Made by a program: the position numbers and the translations under genes. DNA of 64,000 nucleotides, from NCBI GenBank assembly GCA_031410915.1, contig JANNZY010000217.1, positions 3,734 to 67,733 of the forward strand, read 5' to 3'. This document shows, one piece after another, positions 49,719-57,478 of this stretch. The DNA comes from WLMZ01 sp031410915. GTDB lineage: Bacteria; Actinomycetota; Acidimicrobiia; Acidimicrobiales; Ilumatobacteraceae. The notes under the pieces were generated by a model. It was given only the letters and a program-made list of their open reading frames with translations. It made no database searches and was not told the origin of the DNA. Within the stretch, counting starts at the first letter, position 1, and each line of letters starts with the position of its first letter.

Positions 49719-50060
49719 GGCAGCAACCTCAGTGAGGTTGAGACCCTGTTGGTGCAGCTCGGTCGCTCGGTTGAGATCGACCTCGATCGTCTGGTGGTAG
49801 CGCACGTGTACATCACCGCGCTTCACCAGCTTCGAGACCGTTTCTCGATCGATGCCGTAGTGGCAAGCGAGTTCCCGCAGGGTCTCACCGAGTTGATAGC
49901 GCCTGGTCAGCTCGGTCTCTTGCTGCTCGGTGAGACGGACGACAGCTCGCACCTGCCGAACGGGCTGCGCTGTCCCGTCATCCGGCGGCAGCGCGAGCAG
50001 CCTGACCAGGCGTTCTATCTGGTCACCGAGGTTTGAGTAGCGGTTCAGCAGCTCGACCAT
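49662..50060 (-). CDS. Helix-turn-helix protein, resolvase C-terminal type
   Basis: A 132-aa protein made of a leading helix and two HTH units: TRRYQLGETLRELACHYGID with RETVSKLVKR, and NLTEVAALLGVGRTTLVRAR. These are the DNA-binding tails of serine recombinases/invertases; the catalytic domain with its Ser is absent. It may be a remnant of an integrase or a stand-alone regulator. ATG 50060 is used; no clear ribosome site is seen. It marks the segment as mobile-element derived. Confidence 0.65.
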   Translation of the reverse strand: MVELLNRYSNLGDQIERLVRLLALPPDDGTAQPVRQVRAVVRLTEQQETELTRRYQLGETLRELACHYGIDRETVSKLVKRGDVHVRYHQTIEVDLNRATELHQQGLNLTEVAALLGVGRTTLVRARRSARS

Positions 50061-50215
50061 CTGAGCTGTACGGCCAGGCCACGGCGATCGGCGGGCCAGC
50101 CGGTGCCATCAAGAGCGTGCCGACTTCACTACTCGGAGACCGCTGTGACGACTCTCAGTGGTTGGAATGCCGGAAGTAGGTCTCCGTCTCACGCCCGTGG
50201 TGCCGTGGGCACCGC

Positions 50216-51613
50216 CTACTTGTAGAGCGAGCCTGTGGCACCGAGCAGTTCGCTGTGGTTCGCGGCCATCCATGTTTGCTGCTGGATGGACACTGGCCAA
50301 CGCTCGACGGCGTACCACCACAGCGCGTTGCGCGCCTCCTGACTGCGCAGCAGACGGCGATCCGGGAGGACAAACACTGCACCGGGGTGCAGGGCAGTCA
50401 CTGACATCAGCATCTCCTCGGTGACGCCGAGTGCAGTGCACAGGCCACGTTGCGTCGTGACCCCTCGCGCCGAACGCAGCTTGTCCTGGTTCTCCATGTC
50501 GACCTCGAACTCGATCAGCGCGTTCTCGACGCTCTTGTTCGACTCGAGTTCCGCACCAGCCTGCTTTGCGTCGGCAATCGCCGGCTTGTCGTTGCGCAAC
50601 TCGGCCGCTTCCATTGCGGCGGCCTGCTGCTCGATCGGACCGTTGAACTTGGTTCCGACCTCCGCGTAGCGACCGGCTCTCGCAGCATTGCCGCATTCGA
50701 AGAGGATCGCAGCCAGGATCGCCTCCGGATCGACCAACGCCTTGCTGACGAATATCGAACCCTTGTCAGGGTTCCAGAACGCCCCGGTCTTGGCCATCGT
50801 GGTCGAGGCGAGGAGTTGCCGCGGTCGAACCCCGGTCTTGTCGAAGTCGAAGCCCAAGATCGTCTTGGCGTAGCCCAACGCGACATCACTGTCACCGGCG
50901 AGACGCACGAGCAACCGGATGGCGTCTTCAAAGCTGGTCGCCGGTGACATCTGCTGCCAGAACGCGGCGTCCCAGCTGCGATTCGCTTCGTTCACAAACG
51001 TGACCAGCGCCGTGATCTGACTTTCGTGGACATGGAACGGTCGCCAGACCTTGGAAATGCGGCTGGCCTGATCGACGAACAACTTGAGCACCCAGGCAGC
51101 GTCGACATCGGCCATTGGGTTCCTGCGGACGACCTTGCTGCGTGCTTGTGAGATGACGTCGTGGCGAAGAGCGTTCGACTCGTGGTCGAGCTCGAGCCAC
51201 GGCCCGGCACCGGCCGGCTGGAAGACGACGGGATCGTTACCCGGATCCTGGCTGGTATCGAAGTGTCGAGCGATGCGTCCGGACGGGCGGATTCGGCTGA
51301 TTGACGGCGCACCAGGCTCCGTCATGGAAGCTGCGGTGCGTCGTGCGCTCCGTTGAATTCGGGAGCCGTTTGAAGCCTCGTTGGCCACTGAAGCCGGGCG
51401 CGCCGAGCTGAGGCGATGGACGACGATCTGAGCCACTCGGCTCGCCTGATCCTCCGCCGAGCCGCGGCTGGCGTCAACGTGCAGCGCGCGGGCAGGCACC
51501 ACATGCTGCTCACTCGAAGAAGCCCGGCGACCCGTACTCGCGCTGTCGGCGACGCGCGAGCGCTGCACGTCCGGCGAGCTCATTTCGGGCATTGGCGCAC
51601 ACTGTACGCACAT
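50216..51613 (-). CDS. Orphan 465-aa protein in the accessory segment
   Basis: The unmistakably coding part runs from about 51325 down, but the 95 residues upstream (CAPMPEMSSPDVQRSRVAD onward) keep GC-rich third positions, so the start is placed at ATG 51613; ATG 51592 and 51325 are alternatives. The N-terminus is disordered and contains SAEDQASRVAQIVVHR, loosely like the EREADRVA stretch of DUF4157 proteins. The C-terminal half is helical with AILAAILFECGNAARAGRYA and a Trp-rich end. There is no signal peptide, and no HExxH or other catalytic motif. A cargo or effector-like role is speculative; I do not recognise the family. Confidence 0.6.
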   Translation of the reverse strand: MCVQCAPMPEMSSPDVQRSRVADSASTGRRASSSEQHVVPARALHVDASRGSAEDQASRVAQIVVHRLSSARPASVANEASNGSRIQRSARRTAASMTEPGAPSISRIRPSGRIARHFDTSQDPGNDPVVFQPAGAGPWLELDHESNALRHDVISQARSKVVRRNPMADVDAAWVLKLFVDQASRISKVWRPFHVHESQITALVTFVNEANRSWDAAFWQQMSPATSFEDAIRLLVRLAGDSDVALGYAKTILGFDFDKTGVRPRQLLASTTMAKTGAFWNPDKGSIFVSKALVDPEAILAAILFECGNAARAGRYAEVGTKFNGPIEQQAAAMEAAELRNDKPAIADAKQAGAELESNKSVENALIEFEVDMENQDKLRSARGVTTQRGLCTALGVTEEMLMSVTALHPGAVFVLPDRRLLRSQEARNALWWYAVERWPVSIQQQTWMAANHSELLGATGSLYK

Positions 51614-51741
51614 TCTCACCACCATGACCACGGTGCGTGGCCGTCCGTCGCCTCGCCCGCGACTCAGCTGGCCATCTTCACGTGGCGAGTTGACGGGCCC
51701 GACGCGCGAACGGTACGAACACCGGTGTGATGGAATGCGAC

Positions 51742-52218
51742 ATGACCGATGAGGCGGCAATGCTGCTGCGGGTGCTGGACAGCCAGCGCCAGCACGTGCT
51801 GCAGATGCTGGACGGGTTGTCCGCCGAGGCGCTGCTGCATGCTGCATTGCCGTCGGGCTGGACACCCGCTGGGTTGGTGCGCCACCTGACCTACGACGTC
51901 GAGCGGTTCTGGTTCCGGCAGGTGATGCTCGGCGAGACCGCGGTCGAGGTCGCCGACGCGTGGCATCTCGCCGACGGCATGACCGGTGCCGACGCGATCG
52001 CCGAGTACCGGGTCGAGGTCGATCGGGCCAACGACGTGATCAAGTCGACGTCGCTGGACATCGCGCCGGCGTGGTGGCCCGGGTGGTGGCCGGACTGGCG
52101 CTACGACAACCTGCGCCGCGTGATCCTGCACGTGCTCGTCGAGACGGCGAACCACGCCGGCCATCTCGACGCCGCCCGCGAGCTCATCGACGGCACTCAG
52201 TGGTTGGTGCTCGGCTGA
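51742..52218 (+). CDS. DinB-fold protein (DUF664)
   Basis: A 158-aa four-helix-bundle protein. The DUF664/DinB layout is clear: a first metal His in AGLVRHLTYDVERFWFR, then a C-terminal HVLVETANHAGHLDAARELI supplying two further His. These proteins bind a divalent metal and many actinobacterial members use mycothiol as a thiol cofactor. ATG 51742 fits the conserved start; GTG 51727 and ATG 51730 are in frame. Not adjacent to any obvious pathway partner. Confidence 0.88.
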   Translation: MTDEAAMLLRVLDSQRQHVLQMLDGLSAEALLHAALPSGWTPAGLVRHLTYDVERFWFRQVMLGETAVEVADAWHLADGMTGADAIAEYRVEVDRANDVIKSTSLDIAPAWWPGWWPDWRYDNLRRVILHVLVETANHAGHLDAARELIDGTQWLVLG

Positions 52219-52333
52219 GCATGATGTCCGGCGTCAACGCTTCCTGCTTGGGACGATGAACGGGACCACGAGGCCAACGTCGAACGGGCGATGCTCGACC
52301 GGAGACACCAACCTCGGCCTGGCCGACTGATCG

Positions 52334-53011
52334 TCAGCAGCGGCGGGCGTGGGCCACGAGGGCATCGCGGTCGTGGACGACCGTGCGCGACCGCGCTGTC
52401 GTGATCACCCCGGCCCGGCGCAGATCGGCGAGGACGCGCGCGGTGGCCTCGCGGGTGGCACCGAGCATCTCGGCCAGGTCGGTCTGATTGATCGAGACCA
52501 CCCACACCGATCCGTCGCCCGACGGTGATGGGCATCGTTGGGCCAGATCCAACAAGACCCGCGCGACTCGCTTCGCAACTGGCTCCGTCTCGCCGGCGCA
52601 GATGCGATCGTTGGCGCGACGAAGGCGACCGGCCAGGCTGCGCAGTGCCGCCAAGGCGAGTTCGGGGTCGGCGCGCACCGCGTCGATGTAGTCCGCGCCG
52701 CTGAGCTCGACGATTTCGGTCGGCTCCATCGCAACTGCGGTCGCGCTGCGTCCGCGACCGTCGAGTGCGGCCACGTCGCCGAAGATGTCACCCGGTCCAC
52801 AGACGGCCAACACGAGCTCGCGACCGGCAGCGCCGGCCACGATCAAGCGGACGCGCCCGCTGACGCAGCCGAAGACGCTATTGGACATGTCGCCCTCGTG
52901 GAAGAGAACCTCGCCCGTCATGACGGTGCGGCGATGCCCGCGCGCACCCAACAGCGCGGCGACCGTGTGCGGTGAGGGCGCGCCGGCTGCGGGCACGATT
53001 CCCGTCGACAT
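52334..53011 (-). CDS. Crp/Fnr-family transcription regulator
   Basis: A 225-aa regulator. The cyclic-nucleotide-binding fold (LFHEGDMSNSVFGCVSGRVR, GDIFGDVAAL) spans residues about 10-125, then a dimer helix and a Crp winged helix (TDLAEMLGATREATARVLAD). The recognition helix has the R-E-x-x-x-R pattern that reads TGTGA half-sites in CRP. A perfect TGTGA-N6-TCACA site lies 53 bases upstream of its start. The usual cAMP-contacting Arg-Ser pair is not evident (RSATAVAMEP), so the ligand is open. No Fe-S cysteine cluster is present. Confidence 0.88.
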   Translation of the reverse strand: MSTGIVPAAGAPSPHTVAALLGARGHRRTVMTGEVLFHEGDMSNSVFGCVSGRVRLIVAGAAGRELVLAVCGPGDIFGDVAALDGRGRSATAVAMEPTEIVELSGADYIDAVRADPELALAALRSLAGRLRRANDRICAGETEPVAKRVARVLLDLAQRCPSPSGDGSVWVVSINQTDLAEMLGATREATARVLADLRRAGVITTARSRTVVHDRDALVAHARRC

Positions 53012-53064
53012 CTGTGTCACGGACCACCTCCTCCGAGCCGAGTCGGGCGCCACATCCGTCCGTG

Positions 53065-53080
53065 TGTGATGACGATCACA
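53065..53080. promoter_or_regulatory. Perfect Crp-type operator
   Basis: TGTGA-TGACGA-TCACA, an exact 16-bp CRP/GlxR consensus. It sits in the 184-bp space between the Crp/Fnr gene (minus) and the duplicated-domain gene at 53196 (plus), so one site could control both and mediate autoregulation. Confidence 0.75.
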
Positions 53081-53195
53081 GACGGCTTCGACGTGTCGGC
53101 GCACTCTGCACTTGCTGGTCGCCGAGGGGAGGCCAGCGGGGGAACGCTAGCGGACCTCCAGGGGCCCCTCGTCCAACGCATCAAAGGGGACAGGC

Positions 53196-53822
53196 ATGTA
53201 CATCTTCAACCGCAGCACAACCGTCGATCGCAACCGCCAGCTCGAGGCGACCGAGGCCGCCATCGAGGTCGCAGCCCTGGTCGGCAACATCACCGGGATT
53301 CCTGTCAACGTCTTCATCACTCGCTATGGCGCTCCGGTCAACACGATCGCATGGTCGTGTCGGATCGACTCGCAGGCACAGCTGCAGACAGCCACCGACA
53401 AGCTGGCCGGCAACGACGACTACATGAAGTGGGTCATGACCCACGGTGAGCTGTTCGAGACCGCGGCCGAGGACCGGCTGAGTGCCGTCGTGTCGTCATC
53501 GCTGGCACCCGCGCCGGCGAAGTTCTACACGATGCTCGTCGCTTCCGCAGCCAACGGCATGCTCGGCGCTGCGATCGACTTCGGCGTCCGCGCCCAGCAG
53601 TTCGTCAACACCGCGACCGGATTGCCGACTGCGTTCCTGAGCGCTGTGTACGGCCCGTTCGGCACGGTCGGCTGGCTCACTGGCGCTGATTCCGCTGCCG
53701 ACCTCGATCGCCTGCAGGAGATGCAGGCGACCAACGCCGACTACCACAAGCTCGTCGCCGAAGCGGGACCGCTCTTCACGCAGGGCAGCGGTCAGACGAG
53801 CCTGATCGAAAAGGTCAACTGA
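53196..53822 (+). CDS. Duplicated alpha/beta domain protein, Crp-linked
   Basis: A 208-aa soluble protein of two similar halves. YGAPVNTIAWSCRIDSQAQL (about 46-65) with DDYMKWVMTHGELF matches YGPFGTVGWLTGADSAADL (about 149-167) with ADYHKLVAEAGPLF. This looks like a fused pair of ferredoxin-like dimeric alpha/beta-barrel units, as in NIPSNAP-type or antibiotic-monooxygenase-like folds. AAAGGGGA precedes the ATG. It is divergent from the Crp/Fnr gene across a perfect operator, so it is probably regulated by it. Enzymatic role unknown. Confidence 0.7.
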   Translation: MYIFNRSTTVDRNRQLEATEAAIEVAALVGNITGIPVNVFITRYGAPVNTIAWSCRIDSQAQLQTATDKLAGNDDYMKWVMTHGELFETAAEDRLSAVVSSSLAPAPAKFYTMLVASAANGMLGAAIDFGVRAQQFVNTATGLPTAFLSAVYGPFGTVGWLTGADSAADLDRLQEMQATNADYHKLVAEAGPLFTQGSGQTSLIEKVN

Positions 53823-53881
53823 CGGGCTGCGCCGGTGCTTGGCCAGTGGACGGGCCGAGTACCCGCGCCCGTCAGCGTTGA

Positions 53882-53921
53882 CCGTCCGGACCGGCCGCCT
53901 CGTTGCAACCGGTCCGGACGG
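53882..53921 (+). terminator. Hairpin downstream of the Crp-linked gene
   Basis: CCGTCCGGACCGG and its complement form a perfect 13-bp stem around a 14-base loop, 60 bases after the stop codon. No T-run follows; it is termed a terminator by position and stability. Confidence 0.5.
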
Positions 53922-54434
53922 GGCGGGCCGCGGGGTGGGTCGGCACCCATCTGCGCGCGCATCCGTGCGCCAGGTGAACGACGACCGTTGCCATAGAGCT
54001 GTCGTGATCGATCGCACCGAGTTGTCGGCGGACGCGACGTTCGCGTTGCTGCTCGCATCGGGCGCTTCTCGCCGCCACCGTTGCCGAGACGGTGCCCGGC
54101 TGGGCCACACCACTCACGTCCACTTGAGCAGTTGGCACCCGAGCCGGACACCGTCGCGGTCTCTGCCCGGCGGAGCCGCCGAGCGCGATGTCACCGGTCA
54201 CCGCGCCCACGACCGGCTCCTCGGCCGCGCCATCGTTGACCCGTCGCGACCGCGTCGCCGTCGGTGGTCATCGCGGCGGCGTCCCACGTGATCGAGTTGT
54301 CGCACGAACCAGTGACGGCCGGCAGGGTCGGCAGGGTCGGCACGGTGACGACGCATGGACGATCGAATCGGTTCGGGGAACGAGTGACCTGTCCAGCCAT
54401 GCGAGCAGCATGGACGGCAGCACGGAATGTGTCA
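53922..54434. other. Intergenic region without supported gene
   Basis: Open frames on both strands exist here but translate to Arg/Ser/His-rich sequence without domains and overlap each other antisense. Nothing beyond the flanking hairpin and palindrome was recognised. Confidence 0.5.
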
Positions 54435-54451
54435 TGAGTAAGCGTTACTCA
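54435..54451. promoter_or_regulatory. Operator-like palindrome TGAGTAA-GCG-TTACTCA
   Basis: Perfect 7-bp arms around a 3-base centre, 52 bases before the transglutaminase-like gene start. This is AT-rich within a GC-rich region and has the size of a TetR/MarR-type operator. Confidence 0.55.
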
Positions 54452-54503
54452 AGTCCTGCAAGAACGTGGTGAGGTCGCGCCCGGTTGGCGGCATGCTGGG
54501 TGC

Positions 54504-55304
54504 ATGGATCGGTCGGTGCGGGTGCGGATGGTGACGCGGACCACCGGTCCGGCGCGCATCGAACTCGCCGTGGCCGTCGCTCGCGGGCCGCAGTTCGTCT
54601 CCGAGTCGTTGGACATCACCTTCGACGGCGCGCCGCGCGCGGTGGCCGAAGTCGCCGCAGATGTCGGCGGCAGGCTTCATCTGCTCGACGTCGATCGGCC
54701 GGGGCAGCTCGTCATCGAGTACGTCGCGTCCGTCCACGGCCGTGCGCTGCCGGCACCGGCCACCGTCCTCGACGCGATCGTTCACCTTCGCCCGAGCCGA
54801 TACTGCGAGTCCGATCGATTGACCGCACACGCCCGGGCCGAGTTCGGCGGGCTGGGCGGAGCCGACCTCGTGCAGGCCGTCGGATCGTGGGTCAACAACA
54901 ACCTGCAGTACGTCATCGGCTCCAGCCGCCCCATCGACGGCGCTGTCTCCACGTTGCTGCTGCGTCAGGGGGTGTGCCGCGACTTCGCCCACCTGGTGAT
55001 CGCCATCCTGCGCGCCCGCGACGTACCGGCGCGTTTGGCTGCGGTCTACGCGCCGGGCTTGCAACCAATGGACTTCCACGCGGTCGCCGAGGCGTACATC
55101 GGCGGTGCGTGGCGAGTGGTCGACGCAACCGGTCTCGCGCCGCGGCAGTCCATGCTGCGCATCGCGACGGGCCGTGATGCAGCCGACACCGCGTTCCTCA
55201 CGACGTACGGGTCGACCGTCGATCTCATGTCGCTCGAAGTCACCGCCGTCGTCGACGGCGACTTGCCGTTCGACGAGTTCGGCACCTCAGCCGAGCTCGG
55301 CTGA
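54504..55304 (+). CDS. Transglutaminase-like cysteine protease-fold protein
   Basis: A 266-aa protein with an N-terminal beta domain (bacterial transglutaminase N-like, residues 1-90) and a transglutaminase core. The catalytic triad is Cys158 (GVCRDFAHL), His192 (DFHAVAEAYI) and Asp207 (RVVDATGL). There is no signal peptide. Such proteins are peptidases or amidases rather than cross-linkers. It may be controlled by the palindrome just upstream. Confidence 0.85.
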   Translation: MDRSVRVRMVTRTTGPARIELAVAVARGPQFVSESLDITFDGAPRAVAEVAADVGGRLHLLDVDRPGQLVIEYVASVHGRALPAPATVLDAIVHLRPSRYCESDRLTAHARAEFGGLGGADLVQAVGSWVNNNLQYVIGSSRPIDGAVSTLLLRQGVCRDFAHLVIAILRARDVPARLAAVYAPGLQPMDFHAVAEAYIGGAWRVVDATGLAPRQSMLRIATGRDAADTAFLTTYGSTVDLMSLEVTAVVDGDLPFDEFGTSAELG

Positions 55305-55318
55305 CACACAGGATCCGC

Positions 55319-55882
55319 TCACCCCGGCTGGTCGCTCGCCACGGTCGTGTTCGGTCGGTCGCGCAACATCAGCGTCCCGCCGACCATGCCGATGGCGCCA
55401 CTGGCCAGACAGATCCAGGTGCCGATGCCGACGAGTTCGGTCATGCCCGCACTGAAACCGGACTCGTCGATGACGGCTTGCACGGCCTTCAGGTACCACC
55501 CGCCCACCAGCGTCGCGCCGATCGCACCGACCAGCGAGAGCCATCGCATCTCCTTGACGAACAGTCCGATCAACATCGCCGCGACTGCGGGCACGAGGAG
55601 ATAGGTGATCGGCGTCGAGTCCAGGCTGGCCGGTGTCGTGTCGTTCAGGAGCTCGATCGGGATGTCGGTGCCGGCGAAGCTCTCACCGAAGAACTGCGCC
55701 TTGCCCCACTCCAGGAACAGCGAGATGAACACGCCGCACGCGCCGACCAGCACGAGCCGGTTCAACGATCCGATTCGGCCCGCAATCGACGGGGCCACCG
55801 GCTGTGCCGACGCAACGGTCTGCGGTGGATCGCCGAAGGATGCCGTGCCATGTGGATCGTGCGGGTCGGGCGGACGCGACAT
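55319..55882 (-). CDS. Membrane protein with four segments
   Basis: A 187-aa integral membrane protein. A Pro/Asp-rich cytosolic N-terminus of about 35 residues is followed by four hydrophobic segments (LVLVGACGVFISLFLEWG, YLLVPAVAAMLIGLFV, LVGAIGATLVGGWYL and GIGTWICLASGAIGMV). A conserved EWG after the first segment recalls small actinobacterial membrane proteins of unknown function. ATG 55882 is chosen. The neighbouring minus-strand gene is similar in plan (Pro-rich N-terminus plus membrane segments). Confidence 0.7.
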   Translation of the reverse strand: MSRPPDPHDPHGTASFGDPPQTVASAQPVAPSIAGRIGSLNRLVLVGACGVFISLFLEWGKAQFFGESFAGTDIPIELLNDTTPASLDSTPITYLLVPAVAAMLIGLFVKEMRWLSLVGAIGATLVGGWYLKAVQAVIDESGFSAGMTELVGIGTWICLASGAIGMVGGTLMLRDRPNTTVASDQPG

Positions 55883-55928
55883 CGGGCCACAGTAGCGACG
55901 CGCCGAGAGCATGCCCGTCCACGCGCGG

Positions 55929-56528
55929 TCAGAAGCCGCCGCCGAACATGATCGCCAGGATGAGCAGAGTCACGACGACGACGATGGTGAGCAGCACGGC
56001 CAGCAGGTGCGAGGCGACGAAGACGATGACGGCCACGGCCGTCGGGAACAGGACGGCGGCGGCGACAAGGACTCGCCAGTAGCGCCGATCGACGACGAGC
56101 GCGACGGCGTCGTGCCGGCCGTCGCGCAATGCAGTGAACATCACCGGCACGATCGCAGTGATGACCGCGGCGACGATGTACCAGTAGCCGATCAGGAAGT
56201 GCAGCTCGCCGTCCCAGAATGGACGGTGGCCCGCGATCGCCGGCACCATGCCGATCGCCAACGACACGACCACCCCGATGGGTACGGACACGGCGACCGA
56301 CCACCCGAACGTGCGAGCTCGGCTCTCGATTGCCTGCCACCAGTGCCGCAACCGGTCCGCGCCGACCGCGAACGCTCCCGTGGGTGGCGCCGAGGGCAGG
56401 ACGATCGGAGCGTCCGGCAACGGGACGGTCGGAGTCCACTCGGAGTCGAGTGCGCCGGTGGCGGACGCGTCGGGCGGCAGCTCGGGCGGTCCGAACGGCG
56501 GAACCGGCGCGGTCGGCGTCTGGTCCAT
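55929..56528 (-). CDS. Membrane protein with Pro-rich N-terminus
   Basis: A 199-aa protein. Residues 1-55 are Pro/Ala/Thr-rich, followed by four hydrophobic segments (VSVPIGVVVSLAIGMVPAI, IVAAVITAIVPVMFTAL, VLVAAAVLFPTAVAVIVFV and LLTIVVVVTLLILAIMFGG). ATG 56528 is the first Met with coding-like composition. It is co-directional with the preceding entry, 46 bases apart. No functional motif is visible. Confidence 0.68.
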   Translation of the reverse strand: MDQTPTAPVPPFGPPELPPDASATGALDSEWTPTVPLPDAPIVLPSAPPTGAFAVGADRLRHWWQAIESRARTFGWSVAVSVPIGVVVSLAIGMVPAIAGHRPFWDGELHFLIGYWYIVAAVITAIVPVMFTALRDGRHDAVALVVDRRYWRVLVAAAVLFPTAVAVIVFVASHLLAVLLTIVVVVTLLILAIMFGGGF

Positions 56529-56624
56529 GTGCAGCAGAGTACTGCGCTCGATCAACCTGGAGTCGTAGGCCGAACCGCTTCGCGGGGGACGCCGCCGGGT
56601 GGCCGGAGACGGCATGATGGTCGC

Positions 56625-56924
56625 ATGATGATCGTCTCCACAGCCATCCTGTCCGCGGGTGAGCGCTGGGATCGGTACGGCCGCCATCACGACGGCCCGC
56701 GCTGGTTCGGAGTGCTCGCGTGTGTCCTGATCCTCGGTGCGATCGTGTTCTTCGTGACCCGCCGACGCCATCGTTGGGCGGCGGCCGGTGGTCTGCACGG
56801 CATGCACGGTCACCACGGTGCCCGTGGCGTGCTGGCCGAGCGCTATGCCCGCGGTGAGATCGATGCCGACGAGTACCGCCAGCGCCGCGACGTGCTCGAC
56901 GAGCGGCCACCGAAGAAGCCGTAG
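56625..56924 (+). CDS. Small membrane protein with SHOCT domain
   Basis: A 99-aa protein with one membrane segment (VLACVLILGAIVFFVTRRR, about residues 30-48), a His/Gly-rich linker and a C-terminal SHOCT motif (LAERYARGEIDADEYRQRRD). SHOCT domains mediate oligomer formation. It is divergent from the preceding membrane gene and 29 bases upstream of the MazG-like gene. Confidence 0.8.
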   Translation: MMIVSTAILSAGERWDRYGRHHDGPRWFGVLACVLILGAIVFFVTRRRHRWAAAGGLHGMHGHHGARGVLAERYARGEIDADEYRQRRDVLDERPPKKP

Positions 56925-56953
56925 TCCCCCGGCCGTTCCGTAGCATCGGGGCC

Positions 56954-57235
56954 ATGAACCTGGCCGACCTGCAGGACGTGATCGAGCGGACCTTCGGCGA
57001 CCGCGACCGGTCTCGTGGAGTACCCGCCTCGGTCGCGTGGTTGGCGGAAGAGGTCGGCGAGTTGGCCCAGGCGGTGCGCAAGGGCACACCCGAGCAGCAA
57101 CAGCACGAGTTCGCCGACGTGCTTGCCTGGGTCGCGTCGCTGGCCAACCAGATGGGTGTCGACCTCACCGCCGCCGTCGAGCGATACGCAACCGGCTGCC
57201 CGAAGTGCGCAACGATCCCGTGCTCCTGCACCTGA
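56954..57235 (+). CDS. MazG-like nucleotide pyrophosphohydrolase
   Basis: A 93-aa all-helical protein with a single MazG-type unit: AWLAEEVGELAQAVRKG supplies the EExxE metal site and EFADVLAWVASLANQMG supplies the second ExxD. It ends with a CPKC...CSC cluster that could bind zinc. This family hydrolyses non-canonical or excess NTPs. The protein is shorter than full-length MazG. The stop is directly followed by a tandem repeat. Confidence 0.83.
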   Translation: MNLADLQDVIERTFGDRDRSRGVPASVAWLAEEVGELAQAVRKGTPEQQQHEFADVLAWVASLANQMGVDLTAAVERYATGCPKCATIPCSCT

Positions 57236-57465
57236 CACGCCGCACGCACAGCACACGCACGGGAGGAATGAGCCGCCCGCACAACGTGCCGCCCACGCGT
57301 GCTCGCTGCGTGACAGCGGCCGCACGTCCCCCACCCGCGTGGCCGACCCGCAACACGCCGCACGCACAGCACACGCACGGGGGGAATGAGCCGCCCGCAC
57401 ATCGTGTCGCCCACGCGTGGTCGCTGCGTCACACCGGCCGTACGTTCCCCAAGCGCGGTGGGGGC
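57235..57465. repeat. 118-bp imperfect tandem duplication
   Basis: The unit starting ACACGCCGCACGCACAGC at 57235 is repeated from 57353 with scattered substitutions. Each copy includes CACACGCACGGG, GGAATGAGCCGCCCGCACA and CGCCCACGCGTG. It lies between the MazG-like gene and the end of asd. No protein or RNA was recognised in it. Confidence 0.75.
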
Positions 57466-57478
57466 TGGTTCGTGCGGG

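Noticed and set aside
53839..54291. Protein gene in the 53.8-54.5 kb gap
   Set aside because: Translation is Arg/Ser/His-rich without domain or signal, no ribosome site is seen, and an equally long frame lies antisense.
56843..57432. Cys-rich minus-strand open frames over the MazG-like gene and the 118-bp repeat
   Set aside because: They are translations of the repeat and of the strand opposite a well-supported MazG-like gene.
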